From DALYJJ01 sp031969915 (GTDB lineage Bacteria; Acidobacteriota; Terriglobia; Bryobacterales; Bryobacteraceae): 30,857 nucleotides of DNA. Both the position numbers and the translations under genes were made by a program. The stretch lies in assembly GCA_031969915.1 (NCBI GenBank), contig DALYJJ010000072.1, forward strand, positions 1 to 30,857, given 5' to 3'. This document shows positions 1 through 7,366 of this stretch, piece by piece (position 1 is the stretch's first letter; each line of letters opens with the position of its first letter). The notes below the pieces were generated by a model. That model saw only the letters and a program-made list of their open reading frames with translations. It was not told where the DNA came from and searched no databases.

Positions 1-513
1 GCGGCGGGCGAACCGCCGAGCCAGAAAGGCTATCCGCCCTCCGTCTTCAACCTGCTCCCGAAGATCTTCGAACGCGCGGGGAACTTTCCCAAGGGTTCGA
101 TCACCGGCTTCTTCACGGTGCTGGTGGAAGGAGACGACTTCAACGAACCGATCGCGGACGCGGTTCGGGCGATCCTGGACGGCCACATCACGCTCTCTCG
201 CGAACTGGGCGCGGCGGGCCACTATCCGGCGATCGACATCCTTCACTCGGTGAGCCGGCTGGCGTCGGCGATCGCCACCAAGGAGCAGAAGGCTTCGGCG
301 CAGGCGGTGCGCGAGGCGATGGCGATCTACCAGCGTTCGGAGGACCTGATCAATCTCGGCGCCTACGCCGCCGGGAGCAACCCGCAACTCGACGCGGCCA
401 TCCGCTTGCGCGGGGACCTGCACCAATTTCTCCGCCAGGATGCGCACGTCAAAGCGCAACGGGAGGAGACACTCGGCCAGTTGCGGGAGCTGGCTCGGAA
501 GATGACGTCGTGA
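1..513 (+). CDS. fliI: Flagellum-specific ATP synthase FliI, C-terminal part (5' end outside window)
   Basis: The frame is open from base 1 and gives the last 170 residues of a FliI/YscN-type ATPase. Family blocks visible are GEPPSQKGYPPSVF, the PK(I/L)FERAGN segment, GSITGFFTVLVEGDDFNEPI, the DGHI-LSRELG block and HYPAIDILHSVSR, which are the late part of the ATP-binding domain and the start of the C-terminal helical domain. Walker A and B lie upstream of the window. The enzyme sits in the cytoplasm at the base of the flagellar export gate and drives secretion of rod, hook and filament subunits with FliH and FliJ. Its stop overlaps the fliJ start by four bases (GTGA), so the two are translationally coupled. 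A type III secretion ATPase is the alternative, but the FliJ partner makes flagellar the better call. Confidence 0.93.
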   Translation, partial: AAGEPPSQKGYPPSVFNLLPKIFERAGNFPKGSITGFFTVLVEGDDFNEPIADAVRAILDGHITLSRELGAAGHYPAIDILHSVSRLASAIATKEQKASAQAVREAMAIYQRSEDLINLGAYAAGSNPQLDAAIRLRGDLHQFLRQDAHVKAQREETLGQLRELARKMTS

Positions 514-944
514 AGCGGTTCGAGTTTCCGCTGCGACGAGTGAAGGATCTCCGGGAGCGGCAGGCGGAGGTAGAGGAAGAGGTGCTGCGGCGGCGGCAGC
601 TTGAGCTCGACGAGGTGGAGCGGCGCAAAGAGGCGCTGGCCGCAGAGTATGCCCGGCAAGAAGAGGCGGCGGCGCGGGAGCCGGCGGAATTGGCCGCACT
701 GGAGGTGTATCGTCGCTTCGTGGCCCGCAAGCAGGCGGAGCTGGATGCGGAGGCGCTAGAGTGCCGGCGGCGCATCGACGAACAACGCGCAGTAGTGATC
801 GAGGCGCGGCGGAAGTTTCGTCTCCTGGAAAGCCTGGAACAGCGGAAGCTGACGGAGTGGCGGAAGGACTGCGACCGCGAAGAACAGACCATCGCCGACG
901 AGCTCTTTCTGGGGCGGTGGGAGCCGCGCCGGGAGGTCAGTTGA
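510..944 (+). CDS. fliJ: Flagellar export protein FliJ
   Basis: 144 residues from a GTG start that overlaps the fliI stop. The N-terminus (KRFEFPLRRVKDLRERQ) fits the FliJ pattern of a short conserved stretch leading into a continuous charged coiled coil; nearly the whole protein is Glu/Arg/Lys/Ala heptad-like sequence, as in the family (about 140-150 residues). FliJ inserts into the FliI hexamer like the gamma subunit of F-type ATPase and links it to the export gate. FliJ is poorly conserved in sequence, so the call leans on length, coiled coil and position directly after fliI. Its last eight bases overlap the 3' end of the convergent response-regulator gene. Confidence 0.85.
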   Translation: MKRFEFPLRRVKDLRERQAEVEEEVLRRRQLELDEVERRKEALAAEYARQEEAAAREPAELAALEVYRRFVARKQAELDAEALECRRRIDEQRAVVIEARRKFRLLESLEQRKLTEWRKDCDREEQTIADELFLGRWEPRREVS

Positions 945-2289
945 GGCGCTCGATGCCGAGGGCGCGGATGCGCTTGTGGAGGTTGGTGCGCTCCATGCCC
1001 AGGGCCCGCGCGGCGCCCGAGACATTCCAGTTGGCGGCCTCCAGAGCACGCAGCAGATGCTCGCGCTCGGCGGTCTCCCGCGCCAGCCGGAGGCTGGAGC
1101 GGGGCGCGGCGCCTGCCTCGTCATCGCGCCGGGCGCGCAGTTCCACGGGAATCGCCTCCGGGCCGAGGGCTTCCCCGGGGCACAGGATCGCCATCCGCTC
1201 GACGATGTTCCGCAACTCCCGGACGTTCCCCGGCCAGGCGTAGGCGGAGAGCGCGGGAAAGACGGCGTCCTCGAAATGCTTCTTGCGGAAATTGTTCCGG
1301 GCGCAAAACTCGTCGAGGAAGTACCGGGCGAGCTCCGGGATGTCTTCGGTGCGCTCGCGGAGGGCGGGGACGCGGATCGGCACCACGCACAGCCGGTAGT
1401 AGAGGTCCTCGCGAAAGGTGCCTTGGCGCACGAGATTGAGGAGGTCGCGGTTGGTGGCGGAGACCACCCGCACGCTCACCCGGATGGCCTTCTCTCCGCC
1501 CACGCGATGAAACTCGCCTTCCTGAAGGACGCGGAGCAGTTTGGCCTGGGAGCCGGCGTGCAGATCGCCGACCTCGTCCAGGAACAGCGTGCCGCCGTCG
1601 GCCAGCTCGAACTTACCCCGGCGCATGGCCGCCGCGCCGGTGAAGGCACCCTTCTCGTGCCCGAACAGTTCACTTTCCAATAGCTCAGTGGGAATGGCGG
1701 CGCAATTCACCTTCACGAACGGCCCGGAGGCGAACGGGCTCTCGGCGTGGATGTGGGCGGCGAGGAGTTCCTTGCCGGTGCCGGACTCCCCGGTGAGCAG
1801 CACGCGAGCGTCGGACCGCGCGGCCATGGTCGCCTGCTCCACGGACTGGCGGAGCGCGGCGCTTCCGCCCACCATACGCGCGCCCAAACCGACCAGTTCG
1901 CGAAGCCGCTCGTTCTCGGCGCGGAGCGTCGAGTGGGTCAAGGCGTTCTTCAGCGCCATGAGGACGCGCTCGCGGCCGAGCGGCTTTTCGAGAAAATCAA
2001 ACGCGCCGCCGCGGGTCGCCTCCACCGCGTCGGAGATGGTTGCCTGGCCGCTGATCATCACCGCGGGCGCCGCGACTTCCATTTCGCGCAGCGACTTGAG
2101 CAACTCGATTCCGCTGCCGTCGGGCAGGCGGACGTCGAACAAAAACACGTCGCTGCGCGCCACGTCCGGATGTCCGCGGAACTCCGCCGCGGAGCGGGCC
2201 ACGCTAACCGCGTATCCCTCGCGCTCGAGGATCAGCCGGAGCGTGCGGCCGATATTCTCCTCGTCATCCACCACGAAGACCCGTTTCAT
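937..2289 (-). CDS. NtrC-family sigma-54-dependent response regulator (NtrX-like)
   Basis: 450 residues with the three classic parts. Receiver: residues 1-115, acidic pair Asp8/Asp9, phospho-acceptor Asp52 in FDVRLPD, Lys103 in EKPLG. AAA+ sigma-54 interaction domain: about 140-375, Walker A GESGTGKE (167-174), the sigma-54-contacting loop GAFTGA (214-219), Walker B LFLDE (about 235-239). C-terminal Fis-type helix-turn-helix: about 405-447. It should be phosphorylated by the kinase encoded just upstream, bind enhancers and open sigma-54 promoters. Its ATG overlaps the kinase stop by four bases (ATGA). The pairing with an NtrY-like kinase and a DUF4390-like gene resembles NtrYX-type loci in proteobacteria; orthology to NtrX itself is not certain. 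Confidence 0.93.
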   Translation of the reverse strand: MKRVFVVDDEENIGRTLRLILEREGYAVSVARSAAEFRGHPDVARSDVFLFDVRLPDGSGIELLKSLREMEVAAPAVMISGQATISDAVEATRGGAFDFLEKPLGRERVLMALKNALTHSTLRAENERLRELVGLGARMVGGSAALRQSVEQATMAARSDARVLLTGESGTGKELLAAHIHAESPFASGPFVKVNCAAIPTELLESELFGHEKGAFTGAAAMRRGKFELADGGTLFLDEVGDLHAGSQAKLLRVLQEGEFHRVGGEKAIRVSVRVVSATNRDLLNLVRQGTFREDLYYRLCVVPIRVPALRERTEDIPELARYFLDEFCARNNFRKKHFEDAVFPALSAYAWPGNVRELRNIVERMAILCPGEALGPEAIPVELRARRDDEAGAAPRSSLRLARETAEREHLLRALEAANWNVSGAARALGMERTNLHKRIRALGIERLN

Positions 2290-3695
2290 GCGATGGCCTG
2301 CGAGTCCCGCGCCGCTTCCGCGGCCGGCAGCCGGACCTGAAAGGCCGCGCCGCCCAACGATCCGTGCACCAACACCAGGTCTCCTCCAATCAAGAGTGCG
2401 CTCTTTCGCGCGATGGACAGGCCCAATCCCATGCCTCCGCGCTTGAAACTGATGGTCGGCTCGAAGAGCGTTTCGCGAGCGTTGGGGCTCAGGCCGGGCC
2501 CGGAGTCGTGGACTTCGGCGACGACCATTCCATCGGTGAAACGGCTCTCCACCAGCACGGTGCCGCCCTGGCCGGCGGCCTGAGCCGCATTCTCAAGGAG
2601 GTTGGTGAGCACGCCGCGCAGCAGGTCCTCGTCGGCGATGGTAGCGGGCAGTCCGGGCGACAGCCGGAACTCATACCAAACCCCGGGGTGGCCGCGCCGG
2701 AGGAACGCAACGCGCTCCTCGAGCAGCGCATTCAGATCGAGGGGGAGGGGCTGCAAAGGGGGCTCGGAGGCGAACTCGGAGAAGGCCCGCACGCGCCGCT
2801 CCAGCGAATTCACTTCCTCCACGACGATCTGCGCGGCCTGCTCGATGAAGGTTCCCTCGCGGTCGTTCCTGCGCGCGACAATCTCCTCCATGTTGAGCCG
2901 GATGGGTGTGAGCGAGTTCTTCACCTCGTGGGCCATCTTCCGGGCCAGGGTCTGCCAACTGCTGAGTTGGGTCAGGTAGACCATCCGCTCGCGGCTTTTC
3001 TCCAACTGCGCGGCCATGTCGTTGAAGGCCTCAGTGGCGCGCCCCACCTCGTCGGCGCCCGCCGTTTCGAGCCGGGTGGTGAGATCGCCCGCCGAGAGAG
3101 CGGACAACGCCGAGGTCAGGCGTCCGATCGGCCGGCTGATGCGGGCCGCCAGCCAGACCATGGCCAGCAGCGCGCCCACCCAAACCAGCCCGGCGACGAT
3201 CCCGATGGTCCACAGAAATCCGCGCCGCAGGTCGCGGGTCCGCGCCTGGTCCACCACGCGGCGCGCGTCGCGATACTCATCGCTGAGAGCGCTCATTCCG
3301 ATGTTCAAGTCGCGCGCATACAACGCGACGCCGTCCTGGCTCCGGACCAGGTAGTGCAGACGCCGGCCCTGCTCGCCTTCGAGAGTGAACCGCTCGGGGG
3401 ACTCGCTCTCCCAGAAATCGCGAACCGCGGGCGGCCACGTGGAGCGCCCGCTCTCGGGGTAACTCCGCGGTTGGGCGCGACCCGCCGCGGCGTCGGCGCG
3501 CAGCGTGTCGCGTTCGCGCTGGTAGAGTTCCCGGCCCGCGCGTTCCAACGAACGCGACAAGCGGTCCAGCTCCGCGGTGGAGGAGTAACTCAGACTAAGT
3601 TCCAGCAGACGCGCCGTGGTCCATAGAGTAACTCCGAGTGGGATCAATGTCGCCGCGAGGAAGACCAGGATCAGGCGGCCGCGGAGACTCGTCAA
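2286..3695 (-). CDS. NtrY-like membrane sensor histidine kinase
   Basis: 469 residues. I place the start at a TTG (3695-3693) that forms a TTGA overlap with the upstream gene's stop and has GAGGGA nine to ten bases before it; the longer ATG frame (to 3761) would run 70 bases into the upstream gene. Order: TM1 about 6-30; an extracytoplasmic loop of roughly 125 residues; TM2 about 159-185; HAMP (RPIGRLTSALSALSAGDL); HisKA with His256 in KMAHEVKNSLTPI, the NtrY/NtrB-type H-box; HATPase with N-box LENAAQAAG, G1 DSGPGLS and G2 GGMGLGLSIARK. It probably reads an envelope signal and phosphorylates the adjacent NtrC-type regulator. The HEVKN-LTPI box is why I call it NtrY-like rather than a generic kinase. 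Confidence 0.93.
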   Translation of the reverse strand: MTSLRGRLILVFLAATLIPLGVTLWTTARLLELSLSYSSTAELDRLSRSLERAGRELYQRERDTLRADAAAGRAQPRSYPESGRSTWPPAVRDFWESESPERFTLEGEQGRRLHYLVRSQDGVALYARDLNIGMSALSDEYRDARRVVDQARTRDLRRGFLWTIGIVAGLVWVGALLAMVWLAARISRPIGRLTSALSALSAGDLTTRLETAGADEVGRATEAFNDMAAQLEKSRERMVYLTQLSSWQTLARKMAHEVKNSLTPIRLNMEEIVARRNDREGTFIEQAAQIVVEEVNSLERRVRAFSEFASEPPLQPLPLDLNALLEERVAFLRRGHPGVWYEFRLSPGLPATIADEDLLRGVLTNLLENAAQAAGQGGTVLVESRFTDGMVVAEVHDSGPGLSPNARETLFEPTISFKRGGMGLGLSIARKSALLIGGDLVLVHGSLGGAAFQVRLPAAEAARDSQAIA

Positions 3696-4303
3696 CGCCG
3701 GCGTCCCTCGGCCGGGCGGGGCAGCGCGGCCAGCCGGATGGGCCCCGCCTCCGCCGACCACTTCATCTGGCGGTCCGGGCTGCGCCGCGCGAACAAGTCC
3801 ACCAGAGTGGCGATGTCAAACGCCTGCTCGCTGCCGCGCGCCACTTCTTTCGCCTCCTCGGCGCGGATGTCGAGCCGCACCCAATACGGCCGGTTCCCCT
3901 CCATGCCGCTCACCGGGACCAGGACGTGGTCCAGGCACCAGGCCTCGGCCTGCGGGGCCGAAAGGTGCGTCACCGGGCGCAGTTCGCGGTTTACGGGAGC
4001 CACTGCAAAGCGTTCCTCCCAAAGATCGTAGCTCACCAGGAAGCGCTCCAAGCCCCGCCGGACGGCCGCGCCACGCGGTTCCGTGGAGAGGAGGATTTGG
4101 ATCTCGACGCCGACCGAGAGCCCGTTCTGCAACCGGTCTCCCACCCGCCCGCCGAGGAAATGCAAAGAGGGCGCCTCCACGGAGAGCTGTTCATCCCGGC
4201 AGGTGAAGGAAAGCAGCGGCGCGGCGCGCAGAGGGGCCCACAGCGCCCCGGCGGAGGCGAGCCGCAGGAGTTGCCGTCGCGTGTGTTGTGCGCCACCCGG
4301 CAT
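3692..4303 (-). CDS. Secreted DUF4390-like protein
   Basis: 203 residues. The N-terminus has a twin-arginine-like export signal (RRQLLRLASAGALWAPLRA), so the mature protein is probably periplasmic. The middle contains LQNGLSVGVEIQILLST and later FLVSYDLWEERFAV, resembling the pattern of DUF4390 proteins, which in proteobacteria lie just upstream of NtrY-like kinases. That match is from memory of the family pattern and the gene context, not from a search. No catalytic motif is visible. The gene starts directly after the stop of the Omp85 gene (TAG then ATG) and ends in a four-base overlap with the kinase start, so it belongs to one operon and may carry or modulate the signal seen by the kinase. 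Confidence 0.6.
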   Translation of the reverse strand: MPGGAQHTRRQLLRLASAGALWAPLRAAPLLSFTCRDEQLSVEAPSLHFLGGRVGDRLQNGLSVGVEIQILLSTEPRGAAVRRGLERFLVSYDLWEERFAVAPVNRELRPVTHLSAPQAEAWCLDHVLVPVSGMEGNRPYWVRLDIRAEEAKEVARGSEQAFDIATLVDLFARRSPDRQMKWSAEAGPIRLAALPRPAEGRRR

Positions 4304-5542
4304 CTAGAAGTTCATAGCCAATATAAAGATCGGGGTCATGTGCCCTTCGCGAAGGGGAAGCCCTACTGTAAAGTACAGACTCCCGGTGTGCAGGCCCGCG
4401 CCTACCGAGTGCTTGACGTCCGGCTCCTCGTTTCGGTTCCACAGGGCGCCGGAGTCGTAAAACACGTGAACATTCCGGCGCCGGTACTCCACCGATCCAT
4501 ACGCCACCCGCGAGCCGCCGAGCGGCTGCACGTCGAACTTGTTCCAGCCCCGCAGAGTGCTGGCGTTTCCCAGAACGAAGCGCTCGAACAAGGGCGCCCG
4601 GCCGCCCAGAGTTCCAGCCAGGGCCGCCAGCCGAAGGGACGACCGGCCGTGACGGTAATCGTAGCGCCCGGTCCAGTTGTGCCGTGCGTAGGAGAAGTCG
4701 CTACCCAGGGATCGCGTCCCGGCGCGCAAGGCGTAGGCCGCCTCCAGGCGGTGTCCGGTATCGGAGCCTTCCCAGTTGTTCAGGTACCGAACCGTCGCCA
4801 CCGCGGCGTTGGCCGATTCCGTTACCGGTACGGGGTACTGGGTCTGCATCTGTTGAAGGCTCACGCCGGAGGCGATCGTCACGCTGCGGCCCAAGCGCAC
4901 GCTCACGGCGGGTTCCGCGGCCCGCCGCCAGCGGTAAATGCCGCCGGCATCCTCGGTTCCGGAGGGAACCGGACCCAACGCGGACACCGTCGCCGGATCC
5001 CATTGTGTGTGGAAATCGCTGAACTCAAACCGGAAGCCCAACGGCGCCGCGCCGAAGGCATCGCGTTCGTAGCGCACGCGGACGCCCGAATCGCGTTCCA
5101 TGAGTTCGTCGCCGTCGCTGACCAGGCCCGCGGTCACCGCGTTTCCGGAGAATCGCGCCGTACCCTCCAGACCCGCGGACCATCCCTGGCGCGAATGGTA
5201 GGCGAGCTTCGGCACAGTGAGAGAGAAGTCTCTGCGGCGCACCACTTCGAAGACCACCTTCACATGCTCGGGTTGGGCGCCGCGGGTGATGCGCTGGCTG
5301 ACCAGCCGGGCATCCACCTCGCGGCGGATCCGGCCGGCCAGCTCATTCAGTACTTCTGGATCTAGCTTCTCGCCGATGATCTTCTGCAGATCGCGGCGTA
5401 GAGACGGGCTCAACCGGCGTTCCGAGGCCGGCTGTACCTCAACTCCCTCGATCGTGTACCGGGAATTGACGTTGAGGGCATTCTGGCCGAAGCAGGAAGT
5501 GACGGCGAGAGCGGAGAGAAGAGCCCAAACCACGCGCTGCAT
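4304..5542 (-). CDS. Omp85/BamA-type outer-membrane barrel protein with one POTRA-like domain
   Basis: 412 residues. A signal peptide (about 1-19, ending SCFG-Q) is followed by a POTRA-like segment (about 27-110: YTIEGVEV strand, helices around LRRDLQKIIGEKL, strand VKVVFEV) and then an aromatic, beta-rich barrel of about 290 residues that ends in Phe, as outer-membrane beta-signals do. The LRGW motif (STLRGWNKF) is the counterpart of the (V/L)RG(Y/F/W) loop of Omp85 proteins. It is much shorter than BamA, so a dedicated secretion or assembly factor (TamA/TpsB-like or surface antigen D15 family) is more likely. It is first in the operon with the DUF4390-like protein and the NtrY/NtrX-like pair. 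No ribosome binding site is obvious at this ATG. Confidence 0.78.
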   Translation of the reverse strand: MQRVVWALLSALAVTSCFGQNALNVNSRYTIEGVEVQPASERRLSPSLRRDLQKIIGEKLDPEVLNELAGRIRREVDARLVSQRITRGAQPEHVKVVFEVVRRRDFSLTVPKLAYHSRQGWSAGLEGTARFSGNAVTAGLVSDGDELMERDSGVRVRYERDAFGAAPLGFRFEFSDFHTQWDPATVSALGPVPSGTEDAGGIYRWRRAAEPAVSVRLGRSVTIASGVSLQQMQTQYPVPVTESANAAVATVRYLNNWEGSDTGHRLEAAYALRAGTRSLGSDFSYARHNWTGRYDYRHGRSSLRLAALAGTLGGRAPLFERFVLGNASTLRGWNKFDVQPLGGSRVAYGSVEYRRRNVHVFYDSGALWNRNEEPDVKHSVGAGLHTGSLYFTVGLPLREGHMTPIFILAMNF

Positions 5543-5557
5543 ACGGAGGGGCGAGGG

Positions 5558-5574
5558 AGCACTTGGGATGCCAA
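5558..5574 (-). promoter_or_regulatory. Possible sigma-54 (-24/-12) promoter of the Omp85-kinase-regulator operon
   Basis: Read on the minus strand, TTGGCATCCCAAGTGCT has the GG and GC pairs exactly ten bases apart and keeps TTGGCA and TGCT of the sigma-54 consensus; the C, G and R after the -24 block and one T of the -12 block differ. It would place transcription start about five bases before the ATG at 5542, an unusually short leader, which weighs against it. The operon ends with a GAFTGA-type sigma-54 activator, which makes autoregulation plausible. Confidence 0.35.
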
Positions 5575-5579
5575 AGAGG

Positions 5580-5602
5580 AAACATTGGCAAATTCAATGT
5601 TT
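5580..5602. promoter_or_regulatory. Perfect 8-bp inverted repeat, candidate operator
   Basis: AAACATTG, seven bases, CAATGTTT. It sits in the 99-base gap between the Crp/Fnr gene (ends 5642) and the Omp85 operon (starts 5542), just upstream of the possible sigma-54 site, in AT-rich sequence that stands out from its surroundings. TTG-N7-CAA half-sites are roughly like an FNR/Crp-family box, but the spacing is one base shorter than the classical FNR box. It could also be a weak terminator hairpin for the Crp gene, but no U-run follows. Confidence 0.4.
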
Positions 5603-5641
5603 GGCTGCTCCCCCGTGTGATCCGCGGTCACAGGTGTGAAG

Positions 5642-6325
5642 CTAGTCCCGGCGCGGCCGTTGGTTGACGTCGAGCAGAGCGCGCAGTGGCTCCAGGCGGG
5701 CGATCACCACGCGCCGGCGGCCCAGGCGAACCAGGCGTTTCTTCTGGAACTGGTTCAGTTTGCCCGAGGCCGTCTCTCGGGTCGCTCCCACCAAGTCCGC
5801 GAAGTCCTCCTGAGACAGGGGGATGACATAGTCGCCAGTCTGCTCGGGGCCAAACGACTCGGCCAGGTCCAACAGGGTTGTGGCCAAGCGGTACTCCACA
5901 TCCCTGCGGATCAGCATGTCGATGCGCCGGTGAAGCGTCTCCTGCTGTTCGCCGAGGTGTTGGGCAACGCTTCGCCACATTGCCGGCTCGCTTTCGCAGC
6001 GCCCGATGAACATCTCCGTGGGGATTTCGAACACTCCCCCGTCTGCCAGGCACTTCGCCGACGAGGTGTGTGCGGTTCCAAGCAACGCCTGCTTGATTCC
6101 GAAGATCTGGCCAGGGCGAATCAGATCGAGAACCGCGTCGCGCCCGGAGAAGGCTTCCGGGGCGCAGATTTTTACAAGTCCGCTCTCGAGGCGGAAGACG
6201 AAATCGGGAAATTCACCAGGCGAGAACAACGTCTCACCGCGAACAAGCTGGCGTCGTCTACCCTCATCCAGACCGAGCGCCGCCGACGGAGGCTCCTCAA
6301 GGGGTATCGTGATCATCCGGGACAT
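5642..6325 (-). CDS. Crp/Fnr-family transcriptional regulator
   Basis: 227 residues. The N-terminal cyclic-nucleotide-binding fold is recognisable in RGETLFSPGEFPDFVFRLESG and later in DLIRPGQIFGIKQAL; a long dimerisation helix follows (about 118-145), then a winged helix with VIPLSQEDFADLVGATRETASGKL, the Crp recognition-helix pattern (TRET-S--L). The N-terminal cysteine cluster of oxygen-sensing FNR is absent, so it is not an iron-sulfur sensor of that type; the ligand cannot be read from sequence. It stands alone, transcribed toward the Omp85 operon. No clear ribosome binding site precedes either possible ATG (residue 1 or 4). Confidence 0.88.
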   Translation of the reverse strand: MSRMITIPLEEPPSAALGLDEGRRRQLVRGETLFSPGEFPDFVFRLESGLVKICAPEAFSGRDAVLDLIRPGQIFGIKQALLGTAHTSSAKCLADGGVFEIPTEMFIGRCESEPAMWRSVAQHLGEQQETLHRRIDMLIRRDVEYRLATTLLDLAESFGPEQTGDYVIPLSQEDFADLVGATRETASGKLNQFQKKRLVRLGRRRVVIARLEPLRALLDVNQRPRRD

Positions 6326-6430
6326 CGATGCTGCCGATCAAGCGCCTACACCGTACACACCGAGTATACGCAAACCAAGCCCGAATTGAGACAGGAAACA
6401 TGTTGTTATCCGGCTGTCTCGATGCGTGGA

Positions 6431-6446
6431 GCTAAGTGTACTTAGC
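6431..6446. promoter_or_regulatory. Perfect 16-base palindrome, candidate operator
   Basis: GCTAAGTGTACTTAGC: two perfect 7-base arms (GCTAAGT / ACTTAGC) around GT. It lies 106 bases upstream of the Crp/Fnr ATG and 68 bases past the tyrA stop. The short spacer suggests a dimer-bound DNA site rather than an RNA hairpin. The cognate regulator is unknown; autoregulation by the neighbouring Crp/Fnr protein is one option. Confidence 0.4.
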
Positions 6447-6461
6447 GTATATGCGAGAGGA

Positions 6462-6487
6462 TTTCGCGATTTTGCGTAACTTTGCGT
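6462..6487 (+). repeat. Ten-base phased TTTGCGT-type direct repeats
   Basis: The sequence runs TTTCGCGAT, TTTGCGTAAC, TTTGCGTGG: two exact TTTGCGT copies and one diverged copy at a ten-base period, i.e. the same DNA face. An inverted relative (TTTGCGTATAC on the minus strand) lies at 6364-6374. Such phasing is seen where regulators bind cooperatively; with three units chance cannot be excluded. Confidence 0.3.
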
Positions 6488-6513
6488 GGCTCTTGGCGAG
6501 GAAGCCGCTCGAC

Positions 6514-7362
6514 TTAGTGAGTACGTCCAGCCCGCCTGATACCGCTTGCAAAGGTGGCCGCGCGCCCGAAAAACTCGCCCGTCCGGTCTTTCCCGAAGGC
6601 CTCGCGAAACGCCCCGAGCTCCTCCGCGAAGGCGGAGAGCGCCGCTTCGATCTCCTCGCGATTGGTGGCGAAGATGTCTTCCCACAGATGGTACGGGCTC
6701 AAAGCCAGGCGTGTCATGTCGACAATTCCCGGGCCGGCGGCCTCGCTCCGGGGAGCGCCGTTGTGCTCCAAAGACGCCGCGAGCACGGTGGACACGATCT
6801 GCGGTAAGTGGGAGATGCGCGCCACCAGTCGGTCGTGGTCGGCGGGGGATAGAGTATGCACGATTGCGCCGATCCGCTCCAGCCAGGACAGGAAAACCGG
6901 GACGTGCGAGTAACTCAGGCCGGATTGTTGCAAGGGTGTTACAAGATAGGGACGGCCGCGGAAGAGTTCTGCCTCCGCTGAGGCTACGCCGCTACTCTCT
7001 TTTCCGGCCATGGGGTGCCCGCCCAAGAAAACACCCTCCGGGAGGGAGCGGCGGGCGGTCTCGACAATGGCGCTCTTGGTGCTGCCGGCATCGGTGACCA
7101 AGGCGCCGGGTTTGAGCAGGCGGGCGAGCCGGGGCAGGATTTCGAGGATGTGCCGGATGGGGCCCGAGAGGTAAACCAGGTCGGCTTGGGGCACGGCGGT
7201 TTCCAGATCTTCGCCCCGGTCCACGGCGCCACGCGCGACGGCGGCTTCGATGGTGCGAGGGCTGCTGACTCCGGTGATCGGACCGCGGAAGCCGGCCTGG
7301 CGCAGGGCGAGCCCGAACGAGCCTCCGATCAGGCCGACGCCGACGATCGCAACGGACTCCAC
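6514..7362 (-). CDS. tyrA: Prephenate/arogenate dehydrogenase TyrA
   Basis: 282 residues from a GTG at 7362, five residues before the nucleotide-binding strand VAIVGVGLIGGSFG; the longer ATG start (7395) adds a tail unlike the family and overlaps aroF. The N-terminal Rossmann fold carries GxGxxG, LSGPIRHILEILP and TDAGSTKSAIV. The C-terminal prephenate-binding helices show HPMAGKESSGV, DHDRLVARISHLPQ and GIVDMTRLALSPYHLWEDI, the usual TyrA signatures. It oxidatively decarboxylates prephenate toward tyrosine. It has no ACT domain, so feedback by tyrosine, if any, would act elsewhere. It is last in the trp/aro operon, four bases after aroF. NAD versus NADP and prephenate versus arogenate cannot be decided here. 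Confidence 0.93.
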   Translation of the reverse strand: MESVAIVGVGLIGGSFGLALRQAGFRGPITGVSSPRTIEAAVARGAVDRGEDLETAVPQADLVYLSGPIRHILEILPRLARLLKPGALVTDAGSTKSAIVETARRSLPEGVFLGGHPMAGKESSGVASAEAELFRGRPYLVTPLQQSGLSYSHVPVFLSWLERIGAIVHTLSPADHDRLVARISHLPQIVSTVLAASLEHNGAPRSEAAGPGIVDMTRLALSPYHLWEDIFATNREEIEAALSAFAEELGAFREAFGKDRTGEFFGRAATFASGIRRAGRTH

Positions 7363-7366
7363 GCGG

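Larger units (their letters stand above)
6326..6513. other. Intergenic region upstream of the Crp/Fnr gene and downstream of tyrA
   Basis: 188 bases without a gene and lower in GC than the surroundings. It holds the 16-base palindrome at 6431-6446 and phased TTTGCGT-type repeats at 6462-6487; an inverted copy of that motif (GTATACGCAAA, minus strand TTTGCGTATAC) lies at 6364-6374, closer to the Crp/Fnr start. I see no tRNA and no hairpin followed by a U-run for tyrA. The region must carry the Crp/Fnr promoter. Confidence 0.6.

Noticed and set aside
3696..3761. Longer ATG start of the histidine kinase
   Set aside because: It would run 70 bases into the upstream gene and adds Gly/Pro/Arg-rich residues; the TTG start makes a standard four-base overlap and has a ribosome binding site.
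3638..5365. A 575-codon plus-strand open frame opposite the DUF4390-like and Omp85 genes
   Set aside because: It spans parts of two well-supported genes on the other strand, has no recognisable domain and shows shadow composition.
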